64,000 nucleotides of DNA, from contig NZ_JAOQMX010000005.1 of the NCBI RefSeq assembly GCF_025960985.1, positions 85,330-149,329 of the forward strand. The letters are read 5' to 3'. Below, one piece after another: positions 9,905 to 19,620 of this stretch (the stretch's first letter is position 1; each line of letters opens with the position of its first letter). Position numbers and translations under genes: made by a program. The notes beneath the pieces are model-generated. The model did not search any database. It saw nothing but the letters and a program-made list of their open reading frames with translations, and was not told the DNA's origin. This DNA is from Flavobacterium psychraerolatum (lineage in GTDB: Bacteria > Bacteroidota > Bacteroidia > Flavobacteriales > Flavobacteriaceae).

Positions 9905-11839
9905 CTATTGTTGAATTTTAAACAAATGAAAAGGTAATTCCGGACTTATTTCAACATAATTCCATTCTTTATCCCATAAATAGCTATTTCCAGTAATCAA
10001 ATCTACAATATGAACAGGATTAATTCCTAACTTATCAATAGGTAATCTCACCCATCCTTTTTGAGTATTTGATGAATCTAAATTAACTATCATCAGTGTT
10101 TTGTTTTGTAAGTCATCATCAAATTTATAATAAGCTATAATTTGATCATTATTGGTATCACAGAAAACGATGTTATTTGTTTGTTGCAAAGAAGATTGCT
10201 CTTTACGAATCTGGTTAATTTTTGTGATTAATCGAGTCAATTTATTCTGAATGGTCCAATCCCATTTATAAACCTCATATTTTTCAGAATTAAGATACTC
10301 TTCTTTCCCTGGTGCCATCGGTTCTGAAACTCTATATTCGAATACGGGACCATATATTCCAACACTTGAACTTAAGGTAGCTGCTAGAAAATACTTTTGC
10401 AAATGCATTGATTCATTTCCGTTTTGCAAAGCAAAAGGATTAATATCAGGTGTGTTTGGCCAAAAATTAGGACGATAAAATTCTTTTTGCTCAGATTGTG
10501 TTAATTCAGATACATATTCTGTTAATTCAGCTTTTGAATTCCTCCATGTAAAATAGGTATACGATTGACTAAATCCCTGTTTTGCCAGCTCATTCATGAT
10601 TTTTGGACGTGTGAATGCTTCTGCTAGAAAAAGTACATCTGGATGTTTTTTCTTGATCTCGCCTATTAACCATCCCCAGAAGTAAAAAGGCTTAGTATGC
10701 GGATTATCAACACGAAATATCTTTATATTACAATCTTCAATCCAAAATAATGCAACGTCTAATAATTCTTTCCAAAGATTTTTCCAGTCTGAACTTTCAA
10801 AATATATAGGCTGAATATCTTGGTATTTTTTAGGCGGATTTTCAGCATATTGTACTGTTCCGTCTGGTCTCCATTTAAACCATTGTGGAAAATCCTTTAC
10901 ATATGGATGATCTGGTGCCGCTTGTAAAGCATAATCCATAGCGACTTCAATTCCCCAATCTTGTGCTTTTTTTACTAATGATTTGAAATCTTCTATTGTA
11001 CCCAATTCAGGATGAGTAGATTTATGTCCCCCTTTTTCTGAACCAATTCCCCAAGGTGAACCAACATCTCCTGGTTCAGCATTAGTTGCATTATTTTTAC
11101 CCTTTCTATTTACTTCTCCAATAGGATGAATCGGCGGAAAATATAAGGTATCAAAACCCATTTGTGCTACTCTAGGCAATAATCTTTCACAGTCTTTAAA
11201 AGTTCCATGTTTACCCTCTTCTTCTGAAGTTGAACGAGGAAAAAATTCATACCAAGTACTAAATAGTGCTTTTTTTCTATCTACGTAAACTTTTAATTGT
11301 GAAGATTGATTAGCTAATAACCGTGTTGGGTATTTTTTAAAAATTTCAGTTAACCTAGGTGATGTAACTTCAGGAATTGCTTGATCATATTCTGATTCAG
11401 TTTTCAATAGGTATTCTAAATGTCCCAAATATCCTCTTTCATCGTGTGTTGCTACATCAAGAATAGCATGAACATACTCTGCCCCTTCTAGTAATTCTGA
11501 TTTCACATATTGACTGTCTTGAATTTTACGATCTGTCCCGTGTTGCCAGTTTAGCGCATAATCAACCCAACCTTCTACAAAATAGCTATAATTCCCTTGT
11601 TTATCGACTTTAAAATCGCCAAACCATTCATCATTTACGGTTGGAATCATTCGAACTTCATTCCAATTTTCATCAGACTCATGTTTGTATTTTACACAAA
11701 CCTCAATGACATCATGACCATCAGAGAAAACAGCTGCAGTTACATGTACCGTCTGACCAACTATTCTCTTTACAGCGAAAGTACCACCATCCAATTGTGG
11801 TGATACATTTTCTATTATAATTCTGGTTTGATTCTGCAT
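9905..11839 (-). CDS. glgE: Alpha-1,4-glucan:maltose-1-phosphate maltosyltransferase
   Basis: 644 aa GH13 protein. An N-terminal DUF3416-type domain precedes the barrel. Region I (DYALQAAPDHPYV), nucleophile region FRVDNPHTKPFYFW (Asp about 376) and LFLAEAFTRP (acid/base Glu about 406) match the GlgE signatures rather than ordinary amylases. The enzyme extends alpha-1,4-glucan with maltosyl units from maltose-1-phosphate. It lies between glgC and glgB with short gaps (about 60 bp each side), indicating co-transcription. The usual partners that make maltose-1-phosphate (TreS, maltokinase, or GlgM-type glycosyltransferase) are not in this window. Confidence 0.93.
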   Translation of the reverse strand: MQNQTRIIIENVSPQLDGGTFAVKRIVGQTVHVTAAVFSDGHDVIEVCVKYKHESDENWNEVRMIPTVNDEWFGDFKVDKQGNYSYFVEGWVDYALNWQHGTDRKIQDSQYVKSELLEGAEYVHAILDVATHDERGYLGHLEYLLKTESEYDQAIPEVTSPRLTEIFKKYPTRLLANQSSQLKVYVDRKKALFSTWYEFFPRSTSEEEGKHGTFKDCERLLPRVAQMGFDTLYFPPIHPIGEVNRKGKNNATNAEPGDVGSPWGIGSEKGGHKSTHPELGTIEDFKSLVKKAQDWGIEVAMDYALQAAPDHPYVKDFPQWFKWRPDGTVQYAENPPKKYQDIQPIYFESSDWKNLWKELLDVALFWIEDCNIKIFRVDNPHTKPFYFWGWLIGEIKKKHPDVLFLAEAFTRPKIMNELAKQGFSQSYTYFTWRNSKAELTEYVSELTQSEQKEFYRPNFWPNTPDINPFALQNGNESMHLQKYFLAATLSSSVGIYGPVFEYRVSEPMAPGKEEYLNSEKYEVYKWDWTIQNKLTRLITKINQIRKEQSSLQQTNNIVFCDTNNDQIIAYYKFDDDLQNKTLMIVNLDSSNTQKGWVRLPIDKLGINPVHIVDLITGNSYLWDKEWNYVEISPELPFHLFKIQQ

Positions 11840-11899
11840 TTTATAAATGTATATCTTTTCTAATTTATAATTTACTTTAGTTTTTCTGAATACCTATTA

Positions 11900-13180
11900 T
11901 TATTTGATAATATAATTATCTGGAATTATTGCTCCTTTTATAACAACTACAATTCCATCTTTGACAGCATACAATTCATTGGAAGTATTTTCTAATTCTG
12001 GACTTCCAATAATTTGAACATCATTCCCAATTCGACAGTTTTTATCGATCAATGCATTCTTAATAAAGCATCTTTCACCAATTCCAATTAAAGTTTTATT
12101 TTTATCTGTTTCCTCTTCCATTTTCTCGATACTTTGATACAAATCATTACCCATAATATAGCAATTTTGTATCACAGAATCCTTGCCTATTCTAGAACGT
12201 ATTCCGATTACAGATTTTGTTATTTCTTTAGCATTCAAAATACAACCTTCAGAAATTAACGAACGATCAATCTTAGTGTTTTGGAATTTTGAAGGAGGTA
12301 ATAATCTTGGACGTGTATAAATTTTATTATCGTTATCAAACAAATTAAATTTTGGAACATCATCTGTTAGACCAATATTTGCTTCAAAGAAAGAGTCAAT
12401 ATTACCTATATCTGTCCAATATCCTTCGTATTGGTAACTTAATACTTTATGAGTTTCAACTGATTGTGGTATAATTTCTTTTCCGAAGTCTTTGGCATCC
12501 GGATTAGCCATAAGTTCTACCAATAAATCTTTATTAAAGATATAAATTCCCATTGAAGCTAAATACAGCTTTCCTTCAGATTCCATTTGTTCACTCACTT
12601 CAGAAGACCAACCAGGTAATAAATCCTGAACAGGTTTTTCAATAAAAGATTCAATGAAACTATCACTATTTGTTTTCAAAATTCCAAAATCTGATGCGTC
12701 TTTTGCGTTTACAGGCAAAGTGGCTAAAGTGATATCAGCGTCTTTCCTGATGTGCTCTTCGATCATCTCGTTTAAATCCATTTGATACAATTGATCCCCA
12801 GAAAGAATTAATGCATAATCAAATTCATGATTCAAAAAGTGCGGCATACATTGTCGTACAGCATCTGCTGTTCCTTGAAACCAATTAGGGTTATCTACAG
12901 TTTGCTCTGCTGCCAAAATATCAACAAAAGCTTGACTAAAAGCACTAAAAACGTAAGTATTTTTAATGTGAGCATTCAAAGACGCCGAATTAAATTGTGT
13001 TAATACAAACATTCTATATATGTCAGAATTCATACAATTAGAAATAGGAATATCAACAAGTCTGTATTTACCTCCAATTGGCACGGCAGGTTTCGACCTC
13101 GACTCCGTTAACGGATACAATCTTGAACCTTGACCACCTCCTAGAATAATCGCAATCACATTTTTTCTCTTCGCTTTCAT
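11900..13180 (-). CDS. glgC: Glucose-1-phosphate adenylyltransferase (ADP-glucose synthase)
   Basis: 426 aa. The nucleotidyltransferase signature GGGQGSRLYPLTESRSKPAV is near residue 14, YRLVDIPISN follows, and a C-terminal left-handed beta-helix region with hexapeptide-like repeats is present. It makes ADP-glucose from ATP and glucose-1-phosphate, the committed step of the classical glycogen route. The stop of glgA is 3 bp upstream, so the two are translationally close. Allosteric control by glycolytic intermediates is usual in the family but cannot be read here. Confidence 0.97.
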   Translation of the reverse strand: MKAKRKNVIAIILGGGQGSRLYPLTESRSKPAVPIGGKYRLVDIPISNCMNSDIYRMFVLTQFNSASLNAHIKNTYVFSAFSQAFVDILAAEQTVDNPNWFQGTADAVRQCMPHFLNHEFDYALILSGDQLYQMDLNEMIEEHIRKDADITLATLPVNAKDASDFGILKTNSDSFIESFIEKPVQDLLPGWSSEVSEQMESEGKLYLASMGIYIFNKDLLVELMANPDAKDFGKEIIPQSVETHKVLSYQYEGYWTDIGNIDSFFEANIGLTDDVPKFNLFDNDNKIYTRPRLLPPSKFQNTKIDRSLISEGCILNAKEITKSVIGIRSRIGKDSVIQNCYIMGNDLYQSIEKMEEETDKNKTLIGIGERCFIKNALIDKNCRIGNDVQIIGSPELENTSNELYAVKDGIVVVIKGAIIPDNYIIK

Positions 13181-13183
13181 CTT

Positions 13184-14599
13184 TTATTTTATTATTAAAT
13201 TATACATTTTTAAATATTCTTGGTATGCTGTTTTCCAAGAATGATTAAGTGTCATCCCGGATTTTATTATTAAATTTATTTTTTCTTCATTTTCAAATAA
13301 AACTAAAGCTCTATTAGTTGCAGTAATCATGTCTTCAACAGTTGCGTTTTCAAAACAAATCCCTTGACCATTATCCTCTATATCAATTACCGTATCTTTT
13401 AGTCCTCCGGTGCGTCTAACTATAGGAATAGCTCCATAACGATATGCATACATTTGATTCAATCCACACGATTCTGTGCGTGACGGTATCAATAAAAAAT
13501 CAGAGCCAGCATAAATCAAATGTGCCAATTCTTCATTAAAGCCAATGTAAATATTATAATTCTTTTGATAATCAGTTAATAAATTACTCAATTGTTTTTC
13601 AATGGTTATATTTCCTTTGCCTAATATAAGAATATTAATTTTATTAGCGTTTTCTTGCAATACTTTTTTTGAGTATTCACACAATAAATCAGCTCCTTTT
13701 ACATCCAATAGCCTTCCTACATAACTTATCAACGGCACATCATGTGATAAATTAAATAAATCACATAATTTTTCTTTGTTTTTTCGTTTACCAAAACTAA
13801 AATTCGTTATCGAAAAATTTACTTCAATTTTTGTATCGGTAGTAGGATTCCATGTTTCATAATCAATTCCACTTAGAATCCCTTTCGATTTGTATCTCGT
13901 TTCGTTGAATAAATATTCTAATCCATTGGCTGAAATATTAACCTCATTTAGGTAATTAGGAGAAACGGTTGTAATGGCCCTTGCACACCTCAATCCAGCG
14001 GCTAGTGAATTAATACAACCATCCCATTCTAAAAGTCCTTTTTTATTCACATCATAATCTGGTAAATAATTATTTTTATCAAAACTGAATTGTCCTTGAT
14101 ACAAAGCAGTATGTATTGTTAATAATGTTGGGATATTTTTTAATTTTTCATATTGCATCCCTTGTGTTATCATAAATGGTATTAGTGCAGTATGATGGTC
14201 ATGACAATTAATTACTGCAGGGAATTCATTTCGTGTCAATAACCAATCTAAAAATGCCTTTTGAAAAGTTAAAAATCGTTCTATATCATCTTTATATCCA
14301 TAAATATCTTGCCTATCAAAAAGTTCTTGAATCACTATCAGATACAATTCAAACCCTAATGAATTATTTTTTTCTTTAAGTATTTTAAATGGAAAAAGAA
14401 ATTGCCCCAATTCTACATCTGCCCAAAAAATAGTTTCAAATTTATTTTCTTGGATAAATTTGGTTTCATAACAAGGAAGAAACACTTTTACTGAATGTTC
14501 TTCCATATTCTGGTATTTTGCCAATGCGCCAACCACATCTGCTAAACCACCAACCTTAGCAATTGGATAACATTCAGCACTAATATGAATAATTTCCAT
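13184..14599 (-). CDS. glgA: Glycogen synthase, GT5 family
   Basis: 471 aa. The N-terminal HISAECYPIAKVGGLADVVG matches the KxGGL ADP-glucose-binding motif. The C-terminal half holds the second Rossmann domain, with LLIPSRTESCGLNQMYAYRYG containing the catalytic/ADP-binding E-x7-E-like region. It polymerises glucose from ADP-glucose. It is the first gene of the minus-strand glycogen operon glgA-glgC-glgE-glgB and is followed 3 bp later by glgC. A 530 bp AT-rich region separates it from the divergent histidine kinase gene and should hold the operon promoter. Confidence 0.96.
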   Translation of the reverse strand: MEIIHISAECYPIAKVGGLADVVGALAKYQNMEEHSVKVFLPCYETKFIQENKFETIFWADVELGQFLFPFKILKEKNNSLGFELYLIVIQELFDRQDIYGYKDDIERFLTFQKAFLDWLLTRNEFPAVINCHDHHTALIPFMITQGMQYEKLKNIPTLLTIHTALYQGQFSFDKNNYLPDYDVNKKGLLEWDGCINSLAAGLRCARAITTVSPNYLNEVNISANGLEYLFNETRYKSKGILSGIDYETWNPTTDTKIEVNFSITNFSFGKRKNKEKLCDLFNLSHDVPLISYVGRLLDVKGADLLCEYSKKVLQENANKINILILGKGNITIEKQLSNLLTDYQKNYNIYIGFNEELAHLIYAGSDFLLIPSRTESCGLNQMYAYRYGAIPIVRRTGGLKDTVIDIEDNGQGICFENATVEDMITATNRALVLFENEEKINLIIKSGMTLNHSWKTAYQEYLKMYNLIIK

Positions 14600-15129
14600 A
14601 TGAATAATTTAAAACAATTATAGTTTAAAAATAATCTATGACTTTCATCAATTAATTATCAAAAACCGAATAAATACCTGAATAAAAGTATTTAACATTT
14701 TCTAAATTTAGTAAAAAAATAAGTAAACAAAAGGATATTTGAAATTTTAGTAAAAATTTAAAAATTGACTCTTATAAGTCTTTATTTATATGCTTTTTTA
14801 ATCAAAATAGGCCATTACATTACAATTATTCATCAAAAAATCACTAAATGGTTAAAAATTTAATAAAACTTGTTCCAAATTAGCAACAATTTTCTTTAAT
14901 AAATCAATTCCATCATAAATACTAAGATAATTCTTCCTTACACTTTTTAAAATATAATGATTATTTGATCTTAGAATAGTAGGTAGATAAACGAATGATT
15001 TAATTTTTTCCTATTTTTAACATAAATTATAGTCTTAATAAATGTTCATTTGTCTACTATTAAGTAGTATTTTCGAATTATTTTTCGAATTAAATTATGA
15101 ACTGCCTTTCTACTGTTAGTTAACCACAA
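14600..15129. other. Divergent intergenic region glgA / histidine kinase
   Basis: 530 bp of very AT-rich DNA with no supported gene. It must carry promoters for both directions, but I see no convincing TAnnTTTG element at a useful distance. Small features are a 14 bp palindrome-like CTACTATTAAGTAG near 15053 and a TTTTCGAATTA direct repeat near 15070-15090. Confidence 0.5.
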
Positions 15130-16194
15130 ATGAAATTATACTTACACCTTTATTTTAATCGAACAATGAGTTTTGTTTTGACGGTATTTATTATTTTAAT
15201 GATTGGTTATATCGATGTACTGACAGGTACGGAAATGGCTTTTTCATTTTTTTATCTACTACCAATTATTTTATTAGCTATAAATAGTAATGTGAATTTG
15301 ATAGATATCATAACATGTTCTGTAGTTGCTGCAAGTTCTTGGTCGTATTCTGAATATGCACATATCTCATTATCCAATACTTTTTTCCCAATTTGGAACT
15401 CAACTGTGCGCTTATTAATATTTGTTATCATTGGAACTCTTATCTATAGATTGAAAGAAAAAGAAAATAGAATTCAATCAACAAATCAAAAATTAAAGAA
15501 ACTGAATCTTGAAAAAAATAAATTTATAGGCATTGCTGCACATGACCTAGCCAATCCAATTGGAGCTATTAATTCCTTCGCTGATCTACTGATTGATAAT
15601 TGTGCGCAGAATAATTTAGCCGAAGTTAGCGAAGGACTAGAAATTATAAAAACATTGAGTGCAAATACGATGGCCGTATTAAAAAATCTTTTAAACGTAG
15701 CTGTTATCGAATCTGGAAAAATTGATTTGAAGATGCATCAAGAGGATTATATTAATTTCATAAGAAATCAAATTACTTATAACCAAATTGTTGCAAAAAA
15801 TAAATGTATAAAAATAGAGTTAAAAACAAATTTACAATTCATACCACTTCATTTCGATACACATTATTTAAGTGAAGTGATTAGTAACTTATTATCAAAT
15901 GCTATTAAATATTCTTATCCTGAAAGTACTATTATAGTTCAGGTTTCTCAAGAAGATAATTCGATTATAACCAAAATTATCGATAATGGAAAAGGGATTC
16001 CTGAGAAAGAACAACAAAACTTATTCTATTACTTTGAAAAATCAAGTACACAACCGACCGCAGGAGAAAGTAGCACCGGACTTGGTTTGGCAATTGCAAA
16101 ACAAATCGTAAATTTACATCAAGGAACAATTGGCTTGAAAAGTAAAATTAATGAAGGTACAACGTTCTATTTTTCACTTCCAATGAAAAAATAA
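15130..16194 (+). CDS. Membrane sensor histidine kinase
   Basis: 354 aa. The first about 110 residues hold several hydrophobic segments without a large periplasmic loop (MASE-like membrane sensor). A short linker helix follows, then the H-box AAHDLANPIGAI (phospho-His about 138), N-box SNLLSNAIKYS, G1 DNGKGIP and G2 GLGLAIA. All catalytic boxes are intact. No response regulator gene is next to it, so it is an orphan kinase here. It is 57 bp ahead of msrB's true start and may be co-transcribed. Signal and partner are unknown. Confidence 0.92.
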   Translation: MKLYLHLYFNRTMSFVLTVFIILMIGYIDVLTGTEMAFSFFYLLPIILLAINSNVNLIDIITCSVVAASSWSYSEYAHISLSNTFFPIWNSTVRLLIFVIIGTLIYRLKEKENRIQSTNQKLKKLNLEKNKFIGIAAHDLANPIGAINSFADLLIDNCAQNNLAEVSEGLEIIKTLSANTMAVLKNLLNVAVIESGKIDLKMHQEDYINFIRNQITYNQIVAKNKCIKIELKTNLQFIPLHFDTHYLSEVISNLLSNAIKYSYPESTIIVQVSQEDNSIITKIIDNGKGIPEKEQQNLFYYFEKSSTQPTAGESSTGLGLAIAKQIVNLHQGTIGLKSKINEGTTFYFSLPMKK

Positions 16195-16251
16195 TTGTAT
16201 CAGGCCATTTTCTTAATTAAAAGAATACGAATTTTTAAAAAAAAACATCAC

Positions 16252-16644
16252 ATGAGTTATAAAGTAGAAAAATCTGAAAGCGAATGGAAAGACCAACTAG
16301 GTGCTGAGCGTTTTAGAATATTACGTGAAAAAGGTACTGAATACCCACATACGGGAGCTTATAATATGCATTACGAGAAAGGGGTGTATTGTTGTGGTGC
16401 CTGTGGAGAGCAATTATTTGAAAGTAATTCAAAATTTGATGCACATTGTGGATGGCCCTCTTTTGACGAAGCAATTCCAGGGAAAGTAAAAAATGTATTG
16501 GATAAAACACACGGCATGATTCGAACAGAGGTTGTTTGTGCTAACTGCGGTGGGCACTTAGGACATGTATTTAATGACGGTCCAACGCCAACAGGAGAAC
16601 GTTTTTGCGTGAATTCGTTGTCTATCGATTTTAAGGAAGAATAG
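16252..16644 (+). CDS. msrB: Peptide-methionine (R)-S-oxide reductase
   Basis: Reduces the R-epimer of methionine sulfoxide in proteins. I place the start at the ATG at 16252 (MSYKVEKSESEWKD, 130 aa) because the open frame upstream to 16195 encodes no conserved sequence and directly abuts the kinase stop. Two zinc CxxC pairs (CCGACGEQL and VVCANCGG), GHVFNDGPTPTG and the catalytic RFCVNS Cys near the C-terminus are all present. There is no signal peptide, so it is cytoplasmic. A strong hairpin terminator follows. Confidence 0.96.
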   Translation: MSYKVEKSESEWKDQLGAERFRILREKGTEYPHTGAYNMHYEKGVYCCGACGEQLFESNSKFDAHCGWPSFDEAIPGKVKNVLDKTHGMIRTEVVCANCGGHLGHVFNDGPTPTGERFCVNSLSIDFKEE

Positions 16645-16650
16645 TAAATG

Positions 16651-16686
16651 AAAAAGAACTTCTCTAGTTTTAGAGAAGTTCTTTTT
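16651..16686. terminator. Bidirectional terminator between msrB and the DUF1634 gene
   Basis: Perfect hairpin AAGAACTTCTCTA / TAGAGAAGTTCTT with A-run before and T-run after, between convergent genes. Confidence 0.85.
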
Positions 16687-16704
16687 ATGATACAGTACCC
16701 TTAT

Positions 16705-17121
16705 TTAATGTGCAAATCCAAGAATAACACTCACTGCTATTATTAAAATGACAATGGTAGTAATGGTAGCATATAAATAATCTTTTTCGAAAATAAAAAC
16801 AAAGAGCGACAGTAAGATTCTAGTGATTGGTGTTAAGAACAATAGAATAATCCCAAGTAAAATAATTGACTGTCCTTGTCCAGTAGAAACACCAGTGATA
16901 ATACTGTCAACTATAGAAGTAAATGTTTCATGATTGCCTGCAAAACTACTGTAATTTTTTACTAGATCGGCTTGTTGCAGTATGTACAATATGCCTCCAA
17001 ATGTACTGACAGACAAAGATAACCACACTCCATATTTTAATACAAGACTAATTATTTTTTGAAAATCAATACTACTCTGTTTTGGAACTTTGCTCCCGTT
17101 AAATTTTACCATTGATTCCAT
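16705..17121 (-). CDS. DUF1634 domain membrane protein
   Basis: 138 aa with about three hydrophobic segments. Small proteins of this family are commonly encoded beside TauE/SafE permeases, and here the gene overlaps the upstream TauE/SafE gene by about 20 bp, which indicates translational coupling. An internal ATG three codons in (MVKFNGSKVP) would reduce the overlap and is an equally possible start. Function is unknown; it may be an accessory subunit of the permease. Confidence 0.82.
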   Translation of the reverse strand: MESMVKFNGSKVPKQSSIDFQKIISLVLKYGVWLSLSVSTFGGILYILQQADLVKNYSSFAGNHETFTSIVDSIITGVSTGQGQSIILLGIILLFLTPITRILLSLFVFIFEKDYLYATITTIVILIIAVSVILGFAH

Positions 17122-17935
17122 TGTATATCATATTTAAACCTAAGATTATTATTAAAAATGCAAAAAGAAGTCTAAGCTTTTTAGGATCTGTTTTTACTAA
17201 AACTTTCGCACCTCCCATGGCTCCCAAAAGAACCCCTATCACGATTGGCATACAAATTTCGGGTTGCACATAGCCTTCTTGAATGTATATGACAGAGCTA
17301 GCCATTGCAGTGACTCCCATCATAAAATTACTCGTAGTTGTAGAGACCTTGAACGGAATTTTCATGATTGTATCCATAGCAATAACTTTGAAGGCACCAG
17401 ATCCAATCCCCAATAATCCAGACATTAATCCTGCAATCCCCATCATGCTAAAACCTCCCACAATATTTTTTGTACCGTAACTGATTATTTCACCATTGTG
17501 CGCAGGATAACTTCCGGGTAATTTTAAGGTAACAGCCAAAGTGCTCGAATGCTCAACGATATGCTCTTCTTTTTTTCGAATGGCATTTAGTGCTGAAAAT
17601 ATTAGTGTCAACCCAAATACAACTGCAATTGCTGCGGTCGGAATCATGGTAGAAAGTAGCGCGCCACAAACAGCTCCAGTTGTAGTTGCAACTTCTAAAA
17701 AAATACCTAATCTCATATTGGTAATTCCTTCCTTAACATAGGCTGCAGCTGAACCTGAAGAAGTCGCTATGACAGATACCAAGGCAGCACCAATTGCATA
17801 ATGAATATCAACTCCAAGAAAAACGGTTAACAACGGAATAATTATTATTCCACCACCTAAACCTGATAATGACCCTATAAATCCTGCCGAAATAGCACCA
17901 ATAAATAGGATCAGTGTAAAGATAATTACTGTCAT
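17099..17935 (-). CDS. TauE/SafE family anion permease
   Basis: 278 aa integral membrane protein with about eight hydrophobic helices in two repeats. The first begins LSGLGGGIIIIPLL and the second MMGIAGLMSGLLGIGSGAF, the internal duplication typical of sulfite exporter TauE/SafE. The family moves sulfite, sulfoacetate or related anions; the substrate is not predictable. Its ATG overlaps the TGA of the dead RND pump frame upstream (ATGA), so it was probably the distal gene of a metal-efflux operon and now follows a pseudogene. Confidence 0.9.
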   Translation of the reverse strand: MTVIIFTLILFIGAISAGFIGSLSGLGGGIIIIPLLTVFLGVDIHYAIGAALVSVIATSSGSAAAYVKEGITNMRLGIFLEVATTTGAVCGALLSTMIPTAAIAVVFGLTLIFSALNAIRKKEEHIVEHSSTLAVTLKLPGSYPAHNGEIISYGTKNIVGGFSMMGIAGLMSGLLGIGSGAFKVIAMDTIMKIPFKVSTTTSNFMMGVTAMASSVIYIQEGYVQPEICMPIVIGVLLGAMGGAKVLVKTDPKKLRLLFAFLIIILGLNMIYNGINGKI

Positions 17936-19620
17936 TTTTTAATATTTTTATAACTAAAATAAAATACTTGCGGAAGTACCGTAAGAGATAAAACCATAAA
18001 AATTATTAATCCACCTACGATCTCATAATGGCCAGTGGCTTTTGAATCTCAGATCCCATTCCTGTTGATAATGCAGCCGGAAGCAAACCTAACGGCGCCA
18101 TAAGTGCAATCATGACAATAGGTCTGATTCTATTGTAAACACCGTTTGAAATAGCTTCTTTTAATTCCATTTTGTTTTTTAAATTTTCTTTAATAATTCC
18201 AATCAAAACAATACTATCAATGGCACTATTCCTAAACAATATAATAAAACTAATACCACTGAAATTCCGAATATTGTACCAGTAAATCATACCGAAATAA
18301 AACTACCAATAAAGGCATTAGGCATGGTACTAACCATAATAAGAGTGTCTTTAAAATCACCAAAATTAAAATATAATAATAACAAAATTAAGACTAAAAC
18401 GATTGGTACAATGAGAGCCAACTGTTTTGAATCTCTTTCTTTACTTTCAAATTCACCTGCCCATTTTACCACGTTTTCTTTTGGTAATTTCACCTCTTAA
18501 GCTACTTTTTTTGAGCTTCGGTAATAGTGCTACCTAGGTCTCAACCTTCAATATTAAAACCTATTGCAATATACCTACTATTTCCTTCTCGATAGATAAA
18601 AGTTGGTCCAGTTTTAAAATCAATGGTAGCAATTTCTTTCAATGGTATTCGCTTTCCATCGGTTGTAAGTACTAGAAATTTTTCTGTTTTTTCCTTAGAA
18701 TCTCTATATTCTTTTTCGAATCGAATACGTATATCAAACTTTTTTTCTTCGTCATAAAAGGTTGAGGCAGCTTGCCCACCAATCGTCTTTGCAATTACAG
18801 CTTGTGCAGCTGTAGTTGTAGTTGTAATAGCGTATCGTGCCATCTTATCATCGTGTAATTGTATTCTAAGTTCTGGTAGTACACTATTTTTATAAACATT
18901 ACTATCTTCAATTCCTTTGATATCTTTGATCGAATTGGCCACTTTTTGAGCCCTTGATTCTAATTCGAACAAATCATTTCCGAAAATTTTAATTACCAAT
19001 AGACTTTTTACTCCCGCAACATACTCTTCTACATTGTCTTGGATGGGCTGACTAAAGTTGAAATTAATTCCGGGATAAACTTGTAATTGCTGCTTTATTT
19101 CTGTAATCAAACCATTATTATCTATTTTTCTTTTCCATTCACCTTCAGTTTTTAATTCAATATGAAATTCTATATTAAAAAAACCTGTAGGGTCGGTACC
19201 ATCATTGGGTCTATCCATTTGTGACAAAATAAACTTTAGCTCTACAAATTTACTAATAAACTCTTTTATTTCTTGCGTCAGTTGAACTGCTTCATCAAGA
19301 TTAACACTATTTGGCAAATTAGCTCTCAAATAAATGGCACCTTCATTCAGTTTCGGAATAAATTGAGAGCCATAAAAAGCAAATCTTCCAATGCATATTA
19401 CTAAAAGGTTCAAAAATAAAATTAAAGTTAGTTTTCTATACCTAGCGCTTAACAGAAATGATTTATATGAATTTTCGCTAAAAAAAATGACTGATTTTGT
19501 TTTCTATTTCAACAATATTTTTGATCAACAATACCTTGCACATAGCAAGAACAAAGGTCAAACATAAAATTAATGAACCAATTAAGGCATATCCTAGTGT
19601 AAACGCTAAAGGTGATAACA
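17933..19620 (-). pseudogene. CzcA/CusA-type RND efflux pump, 5' half deleted and rest decayed
   Basis: The reading frames on the minus strand together spell the C-terminal half of a heavy-metal RND pump. MLSPLAFTLGYALIGS and IGRFAFYGSQFIPKLNEGA begin the visible part near 19.62-19.35 kb, then comes the periplasmic docking region with KIFGNDLFELE, then the last membrane helices near 18.5-17.95 kb. Damage visible: TGA where Arg is expected (near 18540), one A lost from a poly-A run and a TAA just after (near 18500), TGA in place of Trp (near 18288), and frameshifts near 18250 and 18025. The final frame ends in ATGA at the TauE start. The N-terminal half is absent. The gene cannot make a pump. 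Confidence 0.88.
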
